Shown: positions 1 to 6,961 of the stretch, in pieces
How the letters are laid out: every line of letters starts with the position of its first letter
Position numbering within the stretch: the first letter of the stretch is position 1
NCBI GenBank assembly: GCA_964538575.1
Contig: CAZIGG010000039.1
Span: 1 to 23,189 of the forward strand
DNA length: 23,189 bases
Origin: UBA2336 sp964538575
GTDB lineage: Bacteria > Bacteroidota > Bacteroidia > Cytophagales > Cyclobacteriaceae
Direction of reading: 5' to 3'
Position numbers and translations under genes: made by a program
The notes under the pieces: model-generated
Database searches by the model: none
Told to the model about the DNA's origin: nothing
Seen by the model: the letters and a program-made list of their open reading frames with translations, nothing else

Positions 1-1426
1 CGCCATCAACACCTTTCTCCACTAATTTTTTAACATACACTTCCCGTGGATTCGGGTGCTTCGCGATAATGTTATAGAGCTTTGGCTGTGTGAATTTCGG
101 TTCATCACTTTCATTATGACCATGTCTGCGGTAGCACAACATATCGATGAAAATATCCTTACCAAATTTCTGACGGTATTCAACGGCCAGATTTGCGCAC
201 CAGGTTACTGCCTCAGCATCGTCACCGTTTACATGAAGCACAGGTGCATCAACGATCTTCGAAACATCCGTACAATAAATTGCTGTACGCGCATCATCAA
301 AGTCTGTTGTAAACCCAACCTGGTTGTTAATGACAAAGTGAATTGTTCCTCCGGTTGTATAGCCAGGCAGGCCTGACATCTGCACAACTTCGTATACAAT
401 GCCTTGTCCAGCAAGTGCGGCATCCCCATGGATAAGGATTGCCATTGCCTTTTTCAAGTCTCCTTTATATTCATCATCGATCTGGCCGCGGGTATATCCG
501 ATTACCAATGGATCAACAGCTTCCAGGTGTGAAGGATTAGGCGTGAGCTTCACATAAATTTTCTTTCCGGATGGCGTACTGATATGACTCGAGTATCCCA
601 GGTGATATTTCACGTCACCATCGCCCATCGTTAAATCCGGATTTACATTTCCTTCAAACTCGGTAAAGATCTGTTCGTATGTTTTTCCAAGAATGTTGGT
701 GAGTACGTTCAGACGACCGCGGTGCGCCATCCCGATTACAACTTCTTTCACATCCATCTCAGCCGACTTGTTGATGATCGCATCCAGTGCCGGGATGGTA
801 TTCTCTCCACCTTCCAGTGAAAAGCGTTTCTGCCCTAAGAATTTAGTGTGAAGAAAGTTTTCGAATACCACAGCTTCGTTAAGCTTGGAGAGAATTCTCT
901 TCTTCTCATCCAGGTTCGGATCGTAGGCGTAGTATTCCTTTTCAATTTTCTGGTACAGCCAGGCCCGGATCTCATCGTTGCGGATAAAATTATACTCAAA
1001 GCCGATCGGCCCGAGGTAAAGCTTGTCCAGTTTATCAATGATCTTACGAAGGGTTGACCGCTGCATGCCGATTTCGGCCGCTACGTCAAACTCGGTATCC
1101 AGATCAGCATCAGTCAGGCCGACACTTTTATAATCGAGGTTTACATTATGATCGCGTCTTTCGCGAACCGGGTTGGTTTTTGATTTCAGGTGACCGAACG
1201 AGCGGTACTGGAAAATCAGGTTCCGAACCTGAGTCTCTTTAATAGAGAGTGAATCTCCGGCTCCGGAGGCATGTCCGTTTGTACCGCCTTGCTGCTGCGA
1301 AAAATCGTAGCCCTCAAAGAATTTCTGCCAGGTGGCATCTACGGAGTTAGGGTCTTTTTTGTAATTCTGGTAGAGTTGGTCGAGGTAGCCAACATCTGCA
1401 TTGGAGATGTATGAAAACTTGTCCAT
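1..1426 (-). CDS. sucA: 2-oxoglutarate dehydrogenase E1 component, N-terminal half (partial at left edge)
   Basis: This is the thiamine-diphosphate-dependent E1 subunit of the 2-oxoglutarate dehydrogenase complex, which oxidatively decarboxylates 2-oxoglutarate in the TCA cycle. About 475 residues are visible from the start at 1426 (MDKFSYIS) to the window edge; the family is about 900-930 residues long, so roughly half lies outside. The N-terminal E1 helix (residues 8-40, DVGYLDQLYQNY) is followed by IGMAHRGRLN (231-240), HLEAVDPLV (300-308), HGDAALAGQG (333-342), INNQVGFTT (366-374), NGDDAEA (400-406) and RRHGHNESDEP. These are hallmark E1 segments around the thiamine diphosphate and substrate site. 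A glycine/serine-rich linker (residues 47-58) follows the N-terminal helix. A TAnnTTTG promoter element lies just upstream. The E2 gene is often next to sucA and would be beyond the left edge, which I cannot see. Confidence 0.96.
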   Translation of the reverse strand, partial: MDKFSYISNADVGYLDQLYQNYKKDPNSVDATWQKFFEGYDFSQQQGGTNGHASGAGDSLSIKETQVRNLIFQYRSFGHLKSKTNPVRERRDHNVNLDYKSVGLTDADLDTEFDVAAEIGMQRSTLRKIIDKLDKLYLGPIGFEYNFIRNDEIRAWLYQKIEKEYYAYDPNLDEKKRILSKLNEAVVFENFLHTKFLGQKRFSLEGGENTIPALDAIINKSAEMDVKEVVIGMAHRGRLNVLTNILGKTYEQIFTEFEGNVNPDLTMGDGDVKYHLGYSSHISTPSGKKIYVKLTPNPSHLEAVDPLVIGYTRGQIDDEYKGDLKKAMAILIHGDAALAGQGIVYEVVQMSGLPGYTTGGTIHFVINNQVGFTTDFDDARTAIYCTDVSKIVDAPVLHVNGDDAEAVTWCANLAVEYRQKFGKDIFIDMLCYRRHGHNESDEPKFTQPKLYNIIAKHPNPREVYVKKLVEKGVDG

Positions 1427-1446
1427 GGGTTATTTTGAAAAGGAAC

Positions 1447-1454
1447 CAAATGTA
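1447..1454 (-). promoter_or_regulatory. Predicted -7 promoter element of sucA
   Basis: Read on the minus strand this is TACATTTG, an exact match to the Bacteroidota -7 consensus TAnnTTTG, about 20 bases before the sucA start codon. I found no good -33 TTG at the expected spacing, so the call rests on one element. Confidence 0.45.
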
Positions 1455-1542
1455 ACCGGGGGCTCTGAGATTAAAAAATTGTGTAATCGCTTAAGCAAAT
1501 ATATCTGACAGTCATTTTATTAGCTATTTCTGATTCATCTGA

Positions 1543-1572
1543 TTGCTAAACAGGAGATTTGCCGTATCTTTG
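1543..1572 (+). promoter_or_regulatory. Predicted Bacteroidota-type promoter of rpsP
   Basis: A -33 TTG (1543-1545) is followed after 19 bp by TATCTTTG (1565-1572), an exact TAnnTTTG -7 element. The leader to the rpsP ATG would be about 45 nt. This is the strongest promoter-like signal in the first 5 kb and fits a highly expressed ribosomal-protein gene. Confidence 0.65.
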
Positions 1573-1622
1573 CAGACTTTTAAAAAACCGGACGAGATCC
1601 AACATTTAAAAACTAACCAAAA

Positions 1623-2165
1623 ATGGCAGTTAAAATCAGATTGGCCCGCAGAGGCCGCAAGAAATTGGCGAAATTCGATGTAGTCGTAGCAGACGCCAGA
1701 GCACCACGTGATGGTCGCTTTATTGAAAAGATCGGTACCTACGATCCTTTGACAAATCCCGCAACTATCGAACTGAACGAAGACAAAGCGTTCCAGTGGG
1801 TAATGAACGGGGCACAACCTACCGACACAGTGAAGGCTATGCTTTCATACCGCGGTATTTTGTTCCGCAAACACCTCGCGATTGGCGTTGCAAAAGGCGC
1901 GATCAAGCAGGAAGATGCTGACAAGAAGCTTGCTGACTGGAAACAGGAAAAAGATTCTAAGATCCAGAACAAGAAGGACACACTTTCTCAAAGCAAAGCG
2001 GCTCAGGCTAAAGCTCGTAAAGAGGCTGAGACAAAAGTTAAAGAAGCACGTGCAGAAGCGATTCTTAAAAAGCAGAAAGTTGCTGAAGCAGTTGTTGTTA
2101 CTGAAGAGGCAGCACCAACTGTTGAGAGCGAAGCTCCTGCAGCGGAAGGCGAAACACAAGCTTAA
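1623..2165 (+). CDS. rpsP: 30S ribosomal protein S16
   Basis: S16 is a primary binder of the 16S rRNA 5' domain in the small ribosomal subunit. The first ~85 residues are the S16 domain: MAVKIRLARRGRKK at the start, then ARAPRDGRFIEKIGTYDP (25-42) and the AMLSYRGI segment (72-79). Residues ~90-180 form an extension rich in Ala, Glu and Lys, predicted to be helical or disordered. Common S16 proteins are only 80-90 residues; long charged tails like this are frequent in Bacteroidota, so I do not regard it as a fusion. The gene has its own promoter, and a strong hairpin terminator lies 18 bp beyond the stop, before rimM. Confidence 0.97.
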   Translation: MAVKIRLARRGRKKLAKFDVVVADARAPRDGRFIEKIGTYDPLTNPATIELNEDKAFQWVMNGAQPTDTVKAMLSYRGILFRKHLAIGVAKGAIKQEDADKKLADWKQEKDSKIQNKKDTLSQSKAAQAKARKEAETKVKEARAEAILKKQKVAEAVVVTEEAAPTVESEAPAAEGETQA

Positions 2166-2183
2166 TTCGACCATGAATTTCTC

Positions 2184-2218
2184 AAAATGCTCCTGGAACA
2201 CAGGAGCATTTTTTATTT
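2184..2218 (+). terminator. Intrinsic terminator or attenuator between rpsP and rimM
   Basis: A perfect 12-bp stem pairs 2184-2195 with 2201-2212 around the 5-nt loop GAACA; its last bases are a T run continued by TTTATTT. It ends only about 10 bases before the rimM start, so it would uncouple most rimM transcription from rpsP, or act as an attenuator that lets a fraction through. Confidence 0.8.
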
Positions 2219-2224
2219 GTACCC

Positions 2225-2740
2225 ATGAAACTTGACGAGCTCTATAAAGCCGGATTTGTAATGCGCCCGCACGGGTTAAAAGGTGAAGTCACTATTTCAC
2301 TTGACCTTGATGCGCCTGCAGATTGGGAATCGCTTGAGTCAATTTTTCTGGAAGTGAAATCACAACTCGTTCCCTATTTCATTGAGACCATCTCCGTTCG
2401 TCACGATAAAGCATTTGTGAAACTGGAGGATGTGAGCACACCCGAAGGTGCTGCTGCACTAAAGGGTGCTTCTATCTACTTACCGAAAGCAAGTCGCCCG
2501 AAGCTCGCACGCGGTGATTTTTATAATGAGGAACTTATAGATTTTGAAGTGATTGATGAAGAGCTTGGTCTGTTGGGTACAGTTCAAGCCATCGAACAGG
2601 CGGGACCAAGCCGGTTTATCGTGCTTTCACACAAAATGAAAGAAATAATGATCCCGGTTAACGGGCCCTTTATTAAGAGTATAAACCGGACGAAGAAAAC
2701 GGTAAGTGTAGCGCTTCCGGAAGGATTTTTGGATATATAA
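2225..2740 (+). CDS. rimM: Ribosome maturation factor RimM
   Basis: RimM binds S19 and assists late maturation of the 30S head. The 171 residues match the family's usual size. The N-terminal RimM domain starts YKAGFVMRPHGLKGEV (8-23), carrying the diagnostic G-x(2)-K-G-E pattern, and the C-terminal half is a PRC-barrel (DFEVIDEELGLLGTVQAI, then MIPVNGPFI). The ATG at 2225 gives the canonical N-terminus. It follows the rpsP terminator by a few bases and has a weak TTTATTTG promoter-like element 5 bases upstream. Its stop codon is one base away from the stop of the convergent lipoprotein gene. Confidence 0.95.
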   Translation: MKLDELYKAGFVMRPHGLKGEVTISLDLDAPADWESLESIFLEVKSQLVPYFIETISVRHDKAFVKLEDVSTPEGAAALKGASIYLPKASRPKLARGDFYNEELIDFEVIDEELGLLGTVQAIEQAGPSRFIVLSHKMKEIMIPVNGPFIKSINRTKKTVSVALPEGFLDI

Positions 2741-2741
2741 A

Positions 2742-3227
2742 CTAATCAAGTACTACCGTTACCAGCGGGGCAGTCTGCATTTCGACAGACCATACCAATT
2801 GATCTTTGTACCATACCTTTTCTACTCGCCTTCCATTTTTACCATTAACCTGCGCCACAAGCCTGATGTCCGGCTGGTCTTTAATCCTAATGAGTGTGAC
2901 CACATTTTTTCCTGCTGTGGGATTACTGCTGATGCTCAACAGATATCGGGTTTCGTCCGGCCAGATGGTAAGGCCGTCAGGATTATCCAGTTGGCCTGAG
3001 CTCATCGATGCATGTGTCTTGAGCTTACCGTCAATTTCGTAATACATATCGATATCCTGCTCCGTAAAATATCCCTCCGTTGAGGGGTTAAGAAGATCGT
3101 TTCCTACTGCATCTTGGATCGCAACCTCAATACCCAAATTATAAATTACACAGCCGCAAGAATCGGTGTCACACGCAGTTAAAAACCATCCTGAAAGGAA
3201 GAGGAATACAAGATTGAAGCGCCTCAT
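2742..3227 (-). CDS. Hypothetical lipoprotein
   Basis: I do not recognise the family. The protein is 161 residues with a clear lipoprotein signal: RR at 2-3, a hydrophobic stretch 4-16, and the lipobox LTAC with the acylated cysteine at residue 19. The mature protein begins C-D-T-D-S-C-G-C, so three cysteines lie within six residues. The rest contains beta-rich segments such as RLVAQVNGKNGRRVEKV and no membrane span. It is probably anchored on an envelope membrane facing the periplasm. It is on the opposite strand between rimM and trmD, interrupting a normally contiguous operon. No strong promoter match is visible upstream. Function unknown. Confidence 0.75.
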   Translation of the reverse strand: MRRFNLVFLFLSGWFLTACDTDSCGCVIYNLGIEVAIQDAVGNDLLNPSTEGYFTEQDIDMYYEIDGKLKTHASMSSGQLDNPDGLTIWPDETRYLLSISSNPTAGKNVVTLIRIKDQPDIRLVAQVNGKNGRRVEKVWYKDQLVWSVEMQTAPLVTVVLD

Positions 3228-3338
3228 AATCGGTTGGGATTTTTAATTTTTGTAAACGAATTTAATGAATCCGGGGCGAAATGATTCATTAATCTTTCCA
3301 AAAAGAAGAATAAGCCAGATTTTAGGGATATTTGCGGC

Positions 3339-4019
3339 ATGCATATCTCCATCATTACCTGCGTTCCCAAACTTTTAGAAAGTCCGTTTTCGGATTCCAT
3401 CCTGAAACGGGCTATCGCGAAAGGTCTGGTAACGGTTGAGGTAATTGATCTACGAAACTATTCAACCGATAAGCACAAATCCGTGGATGACTATTCATAC
3501 GGAGGCGGTGCCGGCATGGTAATGATGATCGAACCAATTGATCGATGCATTACTGATCTGAAATCTCAGCGAAAATACGATGAGGTCATGTACATGAGTC
3601 CGGATGGTGAACAGTTCTCGCAATCTATTGCCAACCAACTGAGCCTGACGCAAAATATCATCCTCCTCTGCGGTCATTATAAAGGCGTGGATGAGCGGGT
3701 GCGTGAACATCTGATCACCCGTGAGATCAGTATTGGCGATTACGTGCTTTCTGGTGGCGAGCTGGCTGCGGCTGTTATTGCTGATTCGGTGATTCGGCTT
3801 TTACCCGGGGTTCTGAATGACGAAACTTCAGCGCTTAGCGACTCCTTCCAGAATGGCTTGGTAGCGCCCCCGGTTTACACCCGACCGGCTGAATACAAAG
3901 GCTGGGAAGTGCCAAAAGTGCTGATTTCCGGGCATGAGGCTAAAATCGAGGAATGGCGCCATGAACAGGCTTTGGAAAGAACTCAGAAAAGACGGCCAGA
4001 ATTGTTCAAAAAAGGCTGA
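3339..4019 (+). CDS. trmD: tRNA (guanine37-N1)-methyltransferase TrmD
   Basis: TrmD uses S-adenosylmethionine to methylate N1 of G37 in tRNAs that have G at position 36, preventing +1 frameshifts. The 226 residues fit the family. Visible motifs are the N-terminal MHISIITCVP, YGGGAGMVM (54-62), CGHYKGVDERV (111-121) and SIGDYVLSGGELA (131-143), which form the SPOUT-type trefoil knot that binds SAM. The start is fixed by this canonical N-terminus. A GATATTTG element ends only 4 bases before the ATG, so the transcript could be leaderless. It is followed 97 bp later by rplS, which has its own -7 element. Confidence 0.97.
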   Translation: MHISIITCVPKLLESPFSDSILKRAIAKGLVTVEVIDLRNYSTDKHKSVDDYSYGGGAGMVMMIEPIDRCITDLKSQRKYDEVMYMSPDGEQFSQSIANQLSLTQNIILLCGHYKGVDERVREHLITREISIGDYVLSGGELAAAVIADSVIRLLPGVLNDETSALSDSFQNGLVAPPVYTRPAEYKGWEVPKVLISGHEAKIEEWRHEQALERTQKRRPELFKKG

Positions 4020-4079
4020 TTTAAAGCTGTTTCTCCATAAAATTCTGCATTCGACATTCCGAATTCTAAATTCTTTTAA

Positions 4080-4087
4080 TACCTTTG
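4080..4087 (+). promoter_or_regulatory. Predicted -7 promoter element of rplS
   Basis: TACCTTTG is an exact TAnnTTTG match about 30 bases before the rplS start. No clear -33 TTG was found at 19-21 bp. The sequence just upstream (about 4041-4075) is an ATTC-rich near-tandem stretch of a kind often seen between Bacteroidota genes. Confidence 0.5.
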
Positions 4088-4116
4088 CAGTCCGTTTTCG
4101 GAAAAACATTCGTTTT

Positions 4117-4470
4117 ATGGCAGATTTAATTAAAATCGTTGAGCAGGAATACGCAAAAGTGCGCGAAGCACTCCCGGCTTTCAAAGCAGGTGATACCATC
4201 AACGTTCACGTAAAAATTAAGGAAGGTAACAAGGAGCGCGTTCAGCAGTTCCAGGGCGTTGTAATCCAGCGCAGAGGCTCAAGCTCAAACGGTGAAACAT
4301 TCACGGTTCGCAAGGTTTCAAACGGTGTTGGCGTGGAAAGAATTTTCCCAACTTCCTCACCCTCAATTGATAAAATTGAAGTAATGAAACGCGGAAGCGT
4401 TCGCAGAGCAAAACTGAACTACCTGAAAGGCCGTCACGGCAAATCTGCACGTATCAAAGAAAAAATATAA
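4117..4470 (+). CDS. rplS: 50S ribosomal protein L19
   Basis: L19 sits at the 30S-50S interface and contacts bridge B8. The ATG at 4117 gives 117 residues starting MADLIKIVEQEY, the standard L19 N-terminus and length. A longer in-frame reading from 3934 overlaps trmD and adds a non-homologous leader, so I rejected it. Diagnostic segments are FKAGDTINVHVKIKEGNKER, QQFQGVVIQRRGSSSNGETF and VERIFPTSSPSIDKIEV, ending KGRHGKSARIKEKI. It has its own -7 element and a strong terminator 17 bp after the stop, so it can be transcribed alone or as the end of the trmD transcript. Confidence 0.97.
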   Translation: MADLIKIVEQEYAKVREALPAFKAGDTINVHVKIKEGNKERVQQFQGVVIQRRGSSSNGETFTVRKVSNGVGVERIFPTSSPSIDKIEVMKRGSVRRAKLNYLKGRHGKSARIKEKI

Positions 4471-4487
4471 TCACCTGAATTATAGTG

Positions 4488-4523
4488 AAGCCATCCCCGA
4501 AAAAGGATGGCTTTTTTGTTTTT
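4488..4523 (+). terminator. Intrinsic terminator after rplS
   Basis: A 9-bp stem AAGCCATCC (4488-4496) pairs with GGATGGCTT (4505-4513) around an 8-nt loop, followed by a T-rich tail interrupted by a single G. It closes the trmD-rplS unit. Confidence 0.85.
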
Positions 4524-4524
4524 T

Positions 4525-4586
4525 ATCAGGATTTCAGGATTTATCAGGTTTCACCCGGCAAATCCTGAAATCGTGGAAATCCTGAT
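4525..4586 (+). repeat. Imperfect inverted repeat upstream of fbaB
   Basis: The left arm (4525-4542) contains overlapping copies of ATCAGGATTT and TTTCAGGATTT. Their reverse complements are at 4577-4586 (10 bp) and 4560-4570 (11 bp). The whole can fold into a long hairpin with a bulge at 4571-4576. It ends exactly where the predicted fbaB -7 element begins. It resembles small dispersed intergenic repeats of Bacteroidota; that class assignment is inference. Confidence 0.6.
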
Positions 4587-4594
4587 TAACTTTG
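4587..4594 (+). promoter_or_regulatory. Predicted -7 promoter element of fbaB
   Basis: TAACTTTG matches TAnnTTTG exactly and is 20 bases before the fbaB ATG. The base preceding it is the last base of the inverted repeat, so any -33 contact would fall inside that repeat (CTG at 4565-4567, spacing 19). Confidence 0.5.
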
Positions 4595-4614
4595 TTTCCC
4601 ATTAAAATTAAGCC

Positions 4615-5685
4615 ATGGCAAAAAACATCACCGACATTTTAGGCAAAGACGCCAGCTACCTGCTCGAACACAAAAGCAAAACCATTTCTAAAGACCAGCT
4701 CTTCACACCTACTCCAGATTTCGTAGACAGAGTATTCATCAACTCGAATCGTAGTACGCAAACATTAATGAGCCTTCAGGCAATGTTTGGCAAAGGGCGC
4801 CTTGCGAACACCGGTTACTTGTCAATTCTCCCGGTCGACCAGGGCATTGAGCACAGCGCAGGAGCATCGTTCGCGAAAAACCCGTTGTATTTCGATCCTG
4901 AAAATATTATCAAGCTTGCCATTGAAAGCGGCTGTAACGCGGTAGCCACTACGTATGGTGCATTGGGAATCATGTCAAGAAAGTACGCGCACAAAATTCC
5001 ATTCATTGTTAAAATCAACCACAATGAATTGTTGACCTACCCGAACAAGGCCGATGAGATCATGTTCGGTACCATCCAGGATGCGTGGAACTTAGGTGCC
5101 GTTGCCGTAGGCGCAACCATCTATTTCGGTTCTGAGAATTCAGGCCGCCAGATCATCGAAGTATCAAAAGCATTTGAACACGCACATAAATTAGGTATGG
5201 CAACCATTCTCTGGTGCTACACCCGTAACAACGCATTCAAAAAAGATGGCGTTGATTACCACGTATCGGCTGACTTAACCGGTCAGGCTAACCACATTGG
5301 TGTGACGATCCAGGCCGATATCATCAAACAAAAGCTTGCGGAAAATAACGGTGGCTACAAAGCGCTCAACACAGGCGGAAGCAGCTACGGTAAGCTGGAT
5401 GAAAAAATTTATACTGACCTGACTTCTGATCACCCGATTGATCTTTGCCGTTACCAGGTAGCGAACTGTTACATGGGCCGTGCGGGCTTGATCAACTCAG
5501 GCGGTGAATCAAAAGGTGCGAACGACTTAGCCGATGCAGTACGCACAGCCGTGATTAACAAACGTGCCGGTGGTATGGGCTTGATCTCCGGCCGTAAGGC
5601 ATTCCAGCGCCCGATGAAAGAAGGCGTTGAGATTATGAACGCCATTCAGGATGTGTACCTGGATAATTCAATTACACTCGCGTAA
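4615..5685 (+). CDS. fbaB: Class I fructose-bisphosphate aldolase (FbaB/DhnA type)
   Basis: This Schiff-base aldolase interconverts fructose 1,6-bisphosphate with dihydroxyacetone phosphate and glyceraldehyde 3-phosphate, in glycolysis and gluconeogenesis. Its 356 residues can be followed along the E. coli FbaB sequence: GYLSILPVDQGIEHSAGASF (67-86), NPLYFDPENI (89-98), KINHNELLTYPNK (133-145), AVAVGATIYFGSENS (162-176), FKKDGVDYHVSADLTGQANH (208-227), ADIIKQKLAENNGGYKA (234-250) and RYQVANCYMGRAGLINSGG. The Schiff-base lysine is probably in the IIKQK segment (238 or 240), by analogy with archaeal type I aldolases. It has its own promoter element. accD follows after 60 bp in the same direction and may be co-transcribed. 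Confidence 0.95.
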   Translation: MAKNITDILGKDASYLLEHKSKTISKDQLFTPTPDFVDRVFINSNRSTQTLMSLQAMFGKGRLANTGYLSILPVDQGIEHSAGASFAKNPLYFDPENIIKLAIESGCNAVATTYGALGIMSRKYAHKIPFIVKINHNELLTYPNKADEIMFGTIQDAWNLGAVAVGATIYFGSENSGRQIIEVSKAFEHAHKLGMATILWCYTRNNAFKKDGVDYHVSADLTGQANHIGVTIQADIIKQKLAENNGGYKALNTGGSSYGKLDEKIYTDLTSDHPIDLCRYQVANCYMGRAGLINSGGESKGANDLADAVRTAVINKRAGGMGLISGRKAFQRPMKEGVEIMNAIQDVYLDNSITLA

Positions 5686-5701
5686 GCAGTGAATAAATTT
5701 T

Positions 5702-5717
5702 TGCCTGTCATCAGGCA
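5702..5717 (+). repeat. Short hairpin between fbaB and accD
   Basis: TGCCTG (5702-5707), loop TCAT, CAGGCA (5712-5717). There is no T run after it, so it is not a clear terminator. It resembles the small CAGGCAGG-type dispersed hairpins found in many bacteria and might stabilise the 3' end of the fbaB mRNA. Confidence 0.45.
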
Positions 5718-5745
5718 GGTTCGGAATTTTAAATTTTGAATTGTT

Positions 5746-6585
5746 ATGTCTTGGTTTAACAGAACAGATAAAGGAATTCTTACCCCCACAGAGTCGAAAC
5801 GCGAAGTGCCCGATGGCCTTTGGTTTAAATCGCCTGCGGGAAAAATTGTTCATACGCGCGAGCTGAAGAACAATGCCTACGTTGTACCCGAAGAGGATTA
5901 TCACGTACGAATCGGGTCGGAAGAGTATTTTGAAATTCTTTTCGACAACAATGAGTTCACCGAGCTTGATGCCAACATGGAATCAGCCGATCCGCTGAAA
6001 TTCAAAGACACCAAGCCGTACCCTAAAAGAATTAAGGAAACTCAAGCTAAGGTTGGATTGAAAGATGCCGTTCGTACCGCGTACGGTAAGATGAACGGAC
6101 TGGATATTACCATCGCCTGCATGGATTTTAGTTTCATTGGCGGTTCAATGGGATCTGTTGTGGGCGAAAAGATCGCCCGGGCGATGGATCACAGCTTAAA
6201 AAATAAAATTCCCTGCCTAATGATTTCCCGTTCAGGCGGTGCACGTATGATGGAGGCTGGTCTTTCGCTCATGCAGATGGCAAAAACTTCTGCGAAGATC
6301 GCACAGCTTGACCAGGCGAAGGTTCCGTACATCTCGTTGTTAACCGATCCAACAACGGGCGGTGTAACCGCTTCTTATGCCATGCTGGGTGATTTCAACA
6401 TTGCCGAGCCAAGCGCATTGATTGGTTTTGCCGGTCCCCGTGTTATTCGTGAAACGATTGGGAAAGATCTTCCAAAAGGATTTCAGAGTGCCGAGTTTGT
6501 GCTCGATCACGGTTTCCTGGATTTTATTGTTGACCGGAGAAATCTGAAAAACCGATTGAGCACGTTGTTGAGAATGATTCAATAA
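5746..6585 (+). CDS. accD: Acetyl-CoA carboxylase carboxyltransferase subunit beta, without zinc-ribbon cysteines
   Basis: AccD pairs with AccA to transfer the carboxyl group from biotin-BCCP to acetyl-CoA, making malonyl-CoA for fatty-acid synthesis. The 279 residues comprise the N-terminal region (24-56) and a crotonase-fold carboxyltransferase domain. Glycine-rich oxyanion-hole segments appear at FIGGSMGSV (130-138), SRSGGARM (161-168) and TTGGVTAS (203-210), with ALIGFAGPRVIRETI (224-238). In E. coli AccD the N-terminal region carries four zinc-binding cysteines. Here the matching stretch reads DGLWFKSPAGKIVHTREL, then NAYVVPEEDYHVRI, with no cysteine in residues 1-124. From memory, other Bacteroidota show similar losses. 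A near-consensus AAATTTTG (5731-5738) lies upstream, and a terminator follows. Confidence 0.95.
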   Translation: MSWFNRTDKGILTPTESKREVPDGLWFKSPAGKIVHTRELKNNAYVVPEEDYHVRIGSEEYFEILFDNNEFTELDANMESADPLKFKDTKPYPKRIKETQAKVGLKDAVRTAYGKMNGLDITIACMDFSFIGGSMGSVVGEKIARAMDHSLKNKIPCLMISRSGGARMMEAGLSLMQMAKTSAKIAQLDQAKVPYISLLTDPTTGGVTASYAMLGDFNIAEPSALIGFAGPRVIRETIGKDLPKGFQSAEFVLDHGFLDFIVDRRNLKNRLSTLLRMIQ

Positions 6586-6610
6586 ATTAATCGTTATTAA
6601 CGCACAAACG

Positions 6611-6637
6611 AACACCGTTAAACGCGGTGTTTTTTTT
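6611..6637 (+). terminator. Intrinsic terminator after accD
   Basis: AACACCG (6611-6617) pairs with CGGTGTT (6625-6631) around a 7-nt loop, followed by a run of T residues. It lies 25 bases beyond the accD stop. Confidence 0.8.
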
Positions 6638-6903
6638 ATTTCCAGAACACATCATACGCGAAACGAAGAATCGTCCCGCATACAACAACCAAAAAAAACA
6701 CCCGGATAAACGCATTGCTTTCAACAGCGCAAAACGCGTTCACCTCCACCTACTACAGCATCAATGAAACCAGCAGCAAAAGCGGCCACAGACAATGAGA
6801 ATTCCCTTCATCGAATTTTAAACGTGGCAAAAGTATTTGTAAAAAGATTGACTGGCAAGGTGAATGATCAGGAGATCATTTTGCTACGAGGCCGAGAAGG
6901 TGC
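6638..6903. other. Intergenic stretch without a recognisable gene
   Basis: This lies between the accD terminator and the rpmA terminator, which face each other. A reading frame of 64 codons (6764-6958, +) exists but runs through the opposing terminator and has no family resemblance or promoter. The only structure I see is a small perfect hairpin, AATGATC (6863-6869), loop AGGA, GATCATT (6874-6880), followed by TT. Confidence 0.5.
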
Positions 6904-6939
6904 AAAACAAAAAGCCCCCGCTCTTTCGAACAGGGGCCT
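6904..6939 (-). terminator. Intrinsic terminator of rplU-rpmA
   Basis: Read on the minus strand, GCCCCTG (6937-6931) pairs with CGGGGGC (6920-6914), with one G-T pair, around a 10-nt loop. It is followed by TTTTTGTTTTG. It lies 23-58 bases beyond the rpmA stop. Confidence 0.8.
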
Positions 6940-6961
6940 CCGTATAATTCTTATCTAAGGA

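Noticed and set aside
56..1242. Several open frames on the plus strand and in other minus frames across 56-1242
   Set aside because: They lie antisense to or out of frame with the continuous sucA coding sequence and show no family resemblance.
4041..4079. ATTC-rich near-tandem stretch as a CRISPR-like or functional repeat
   Set aside because: The units are too short and irregular, with no spacers; it looks like ordinary A/T-rich intergenic drift.
3934..4116. In-frame N-terminal extension of rplS that overlaps the trmD end
   Set aside because: The extra 61 residues have no L19 similarity, overlap the coding end of trmD in another frame and contain the predicted rplS promoter. The ATG at 4117 gives the standard L19 start and length.
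6764..6958. 64-codon open frame between accD and rpmA
   Set aside because: It runs through the rpmA terminator on the other strand, has no recognisable domain, promoter or ribosome-binding site, and a composition typical of chance frames.
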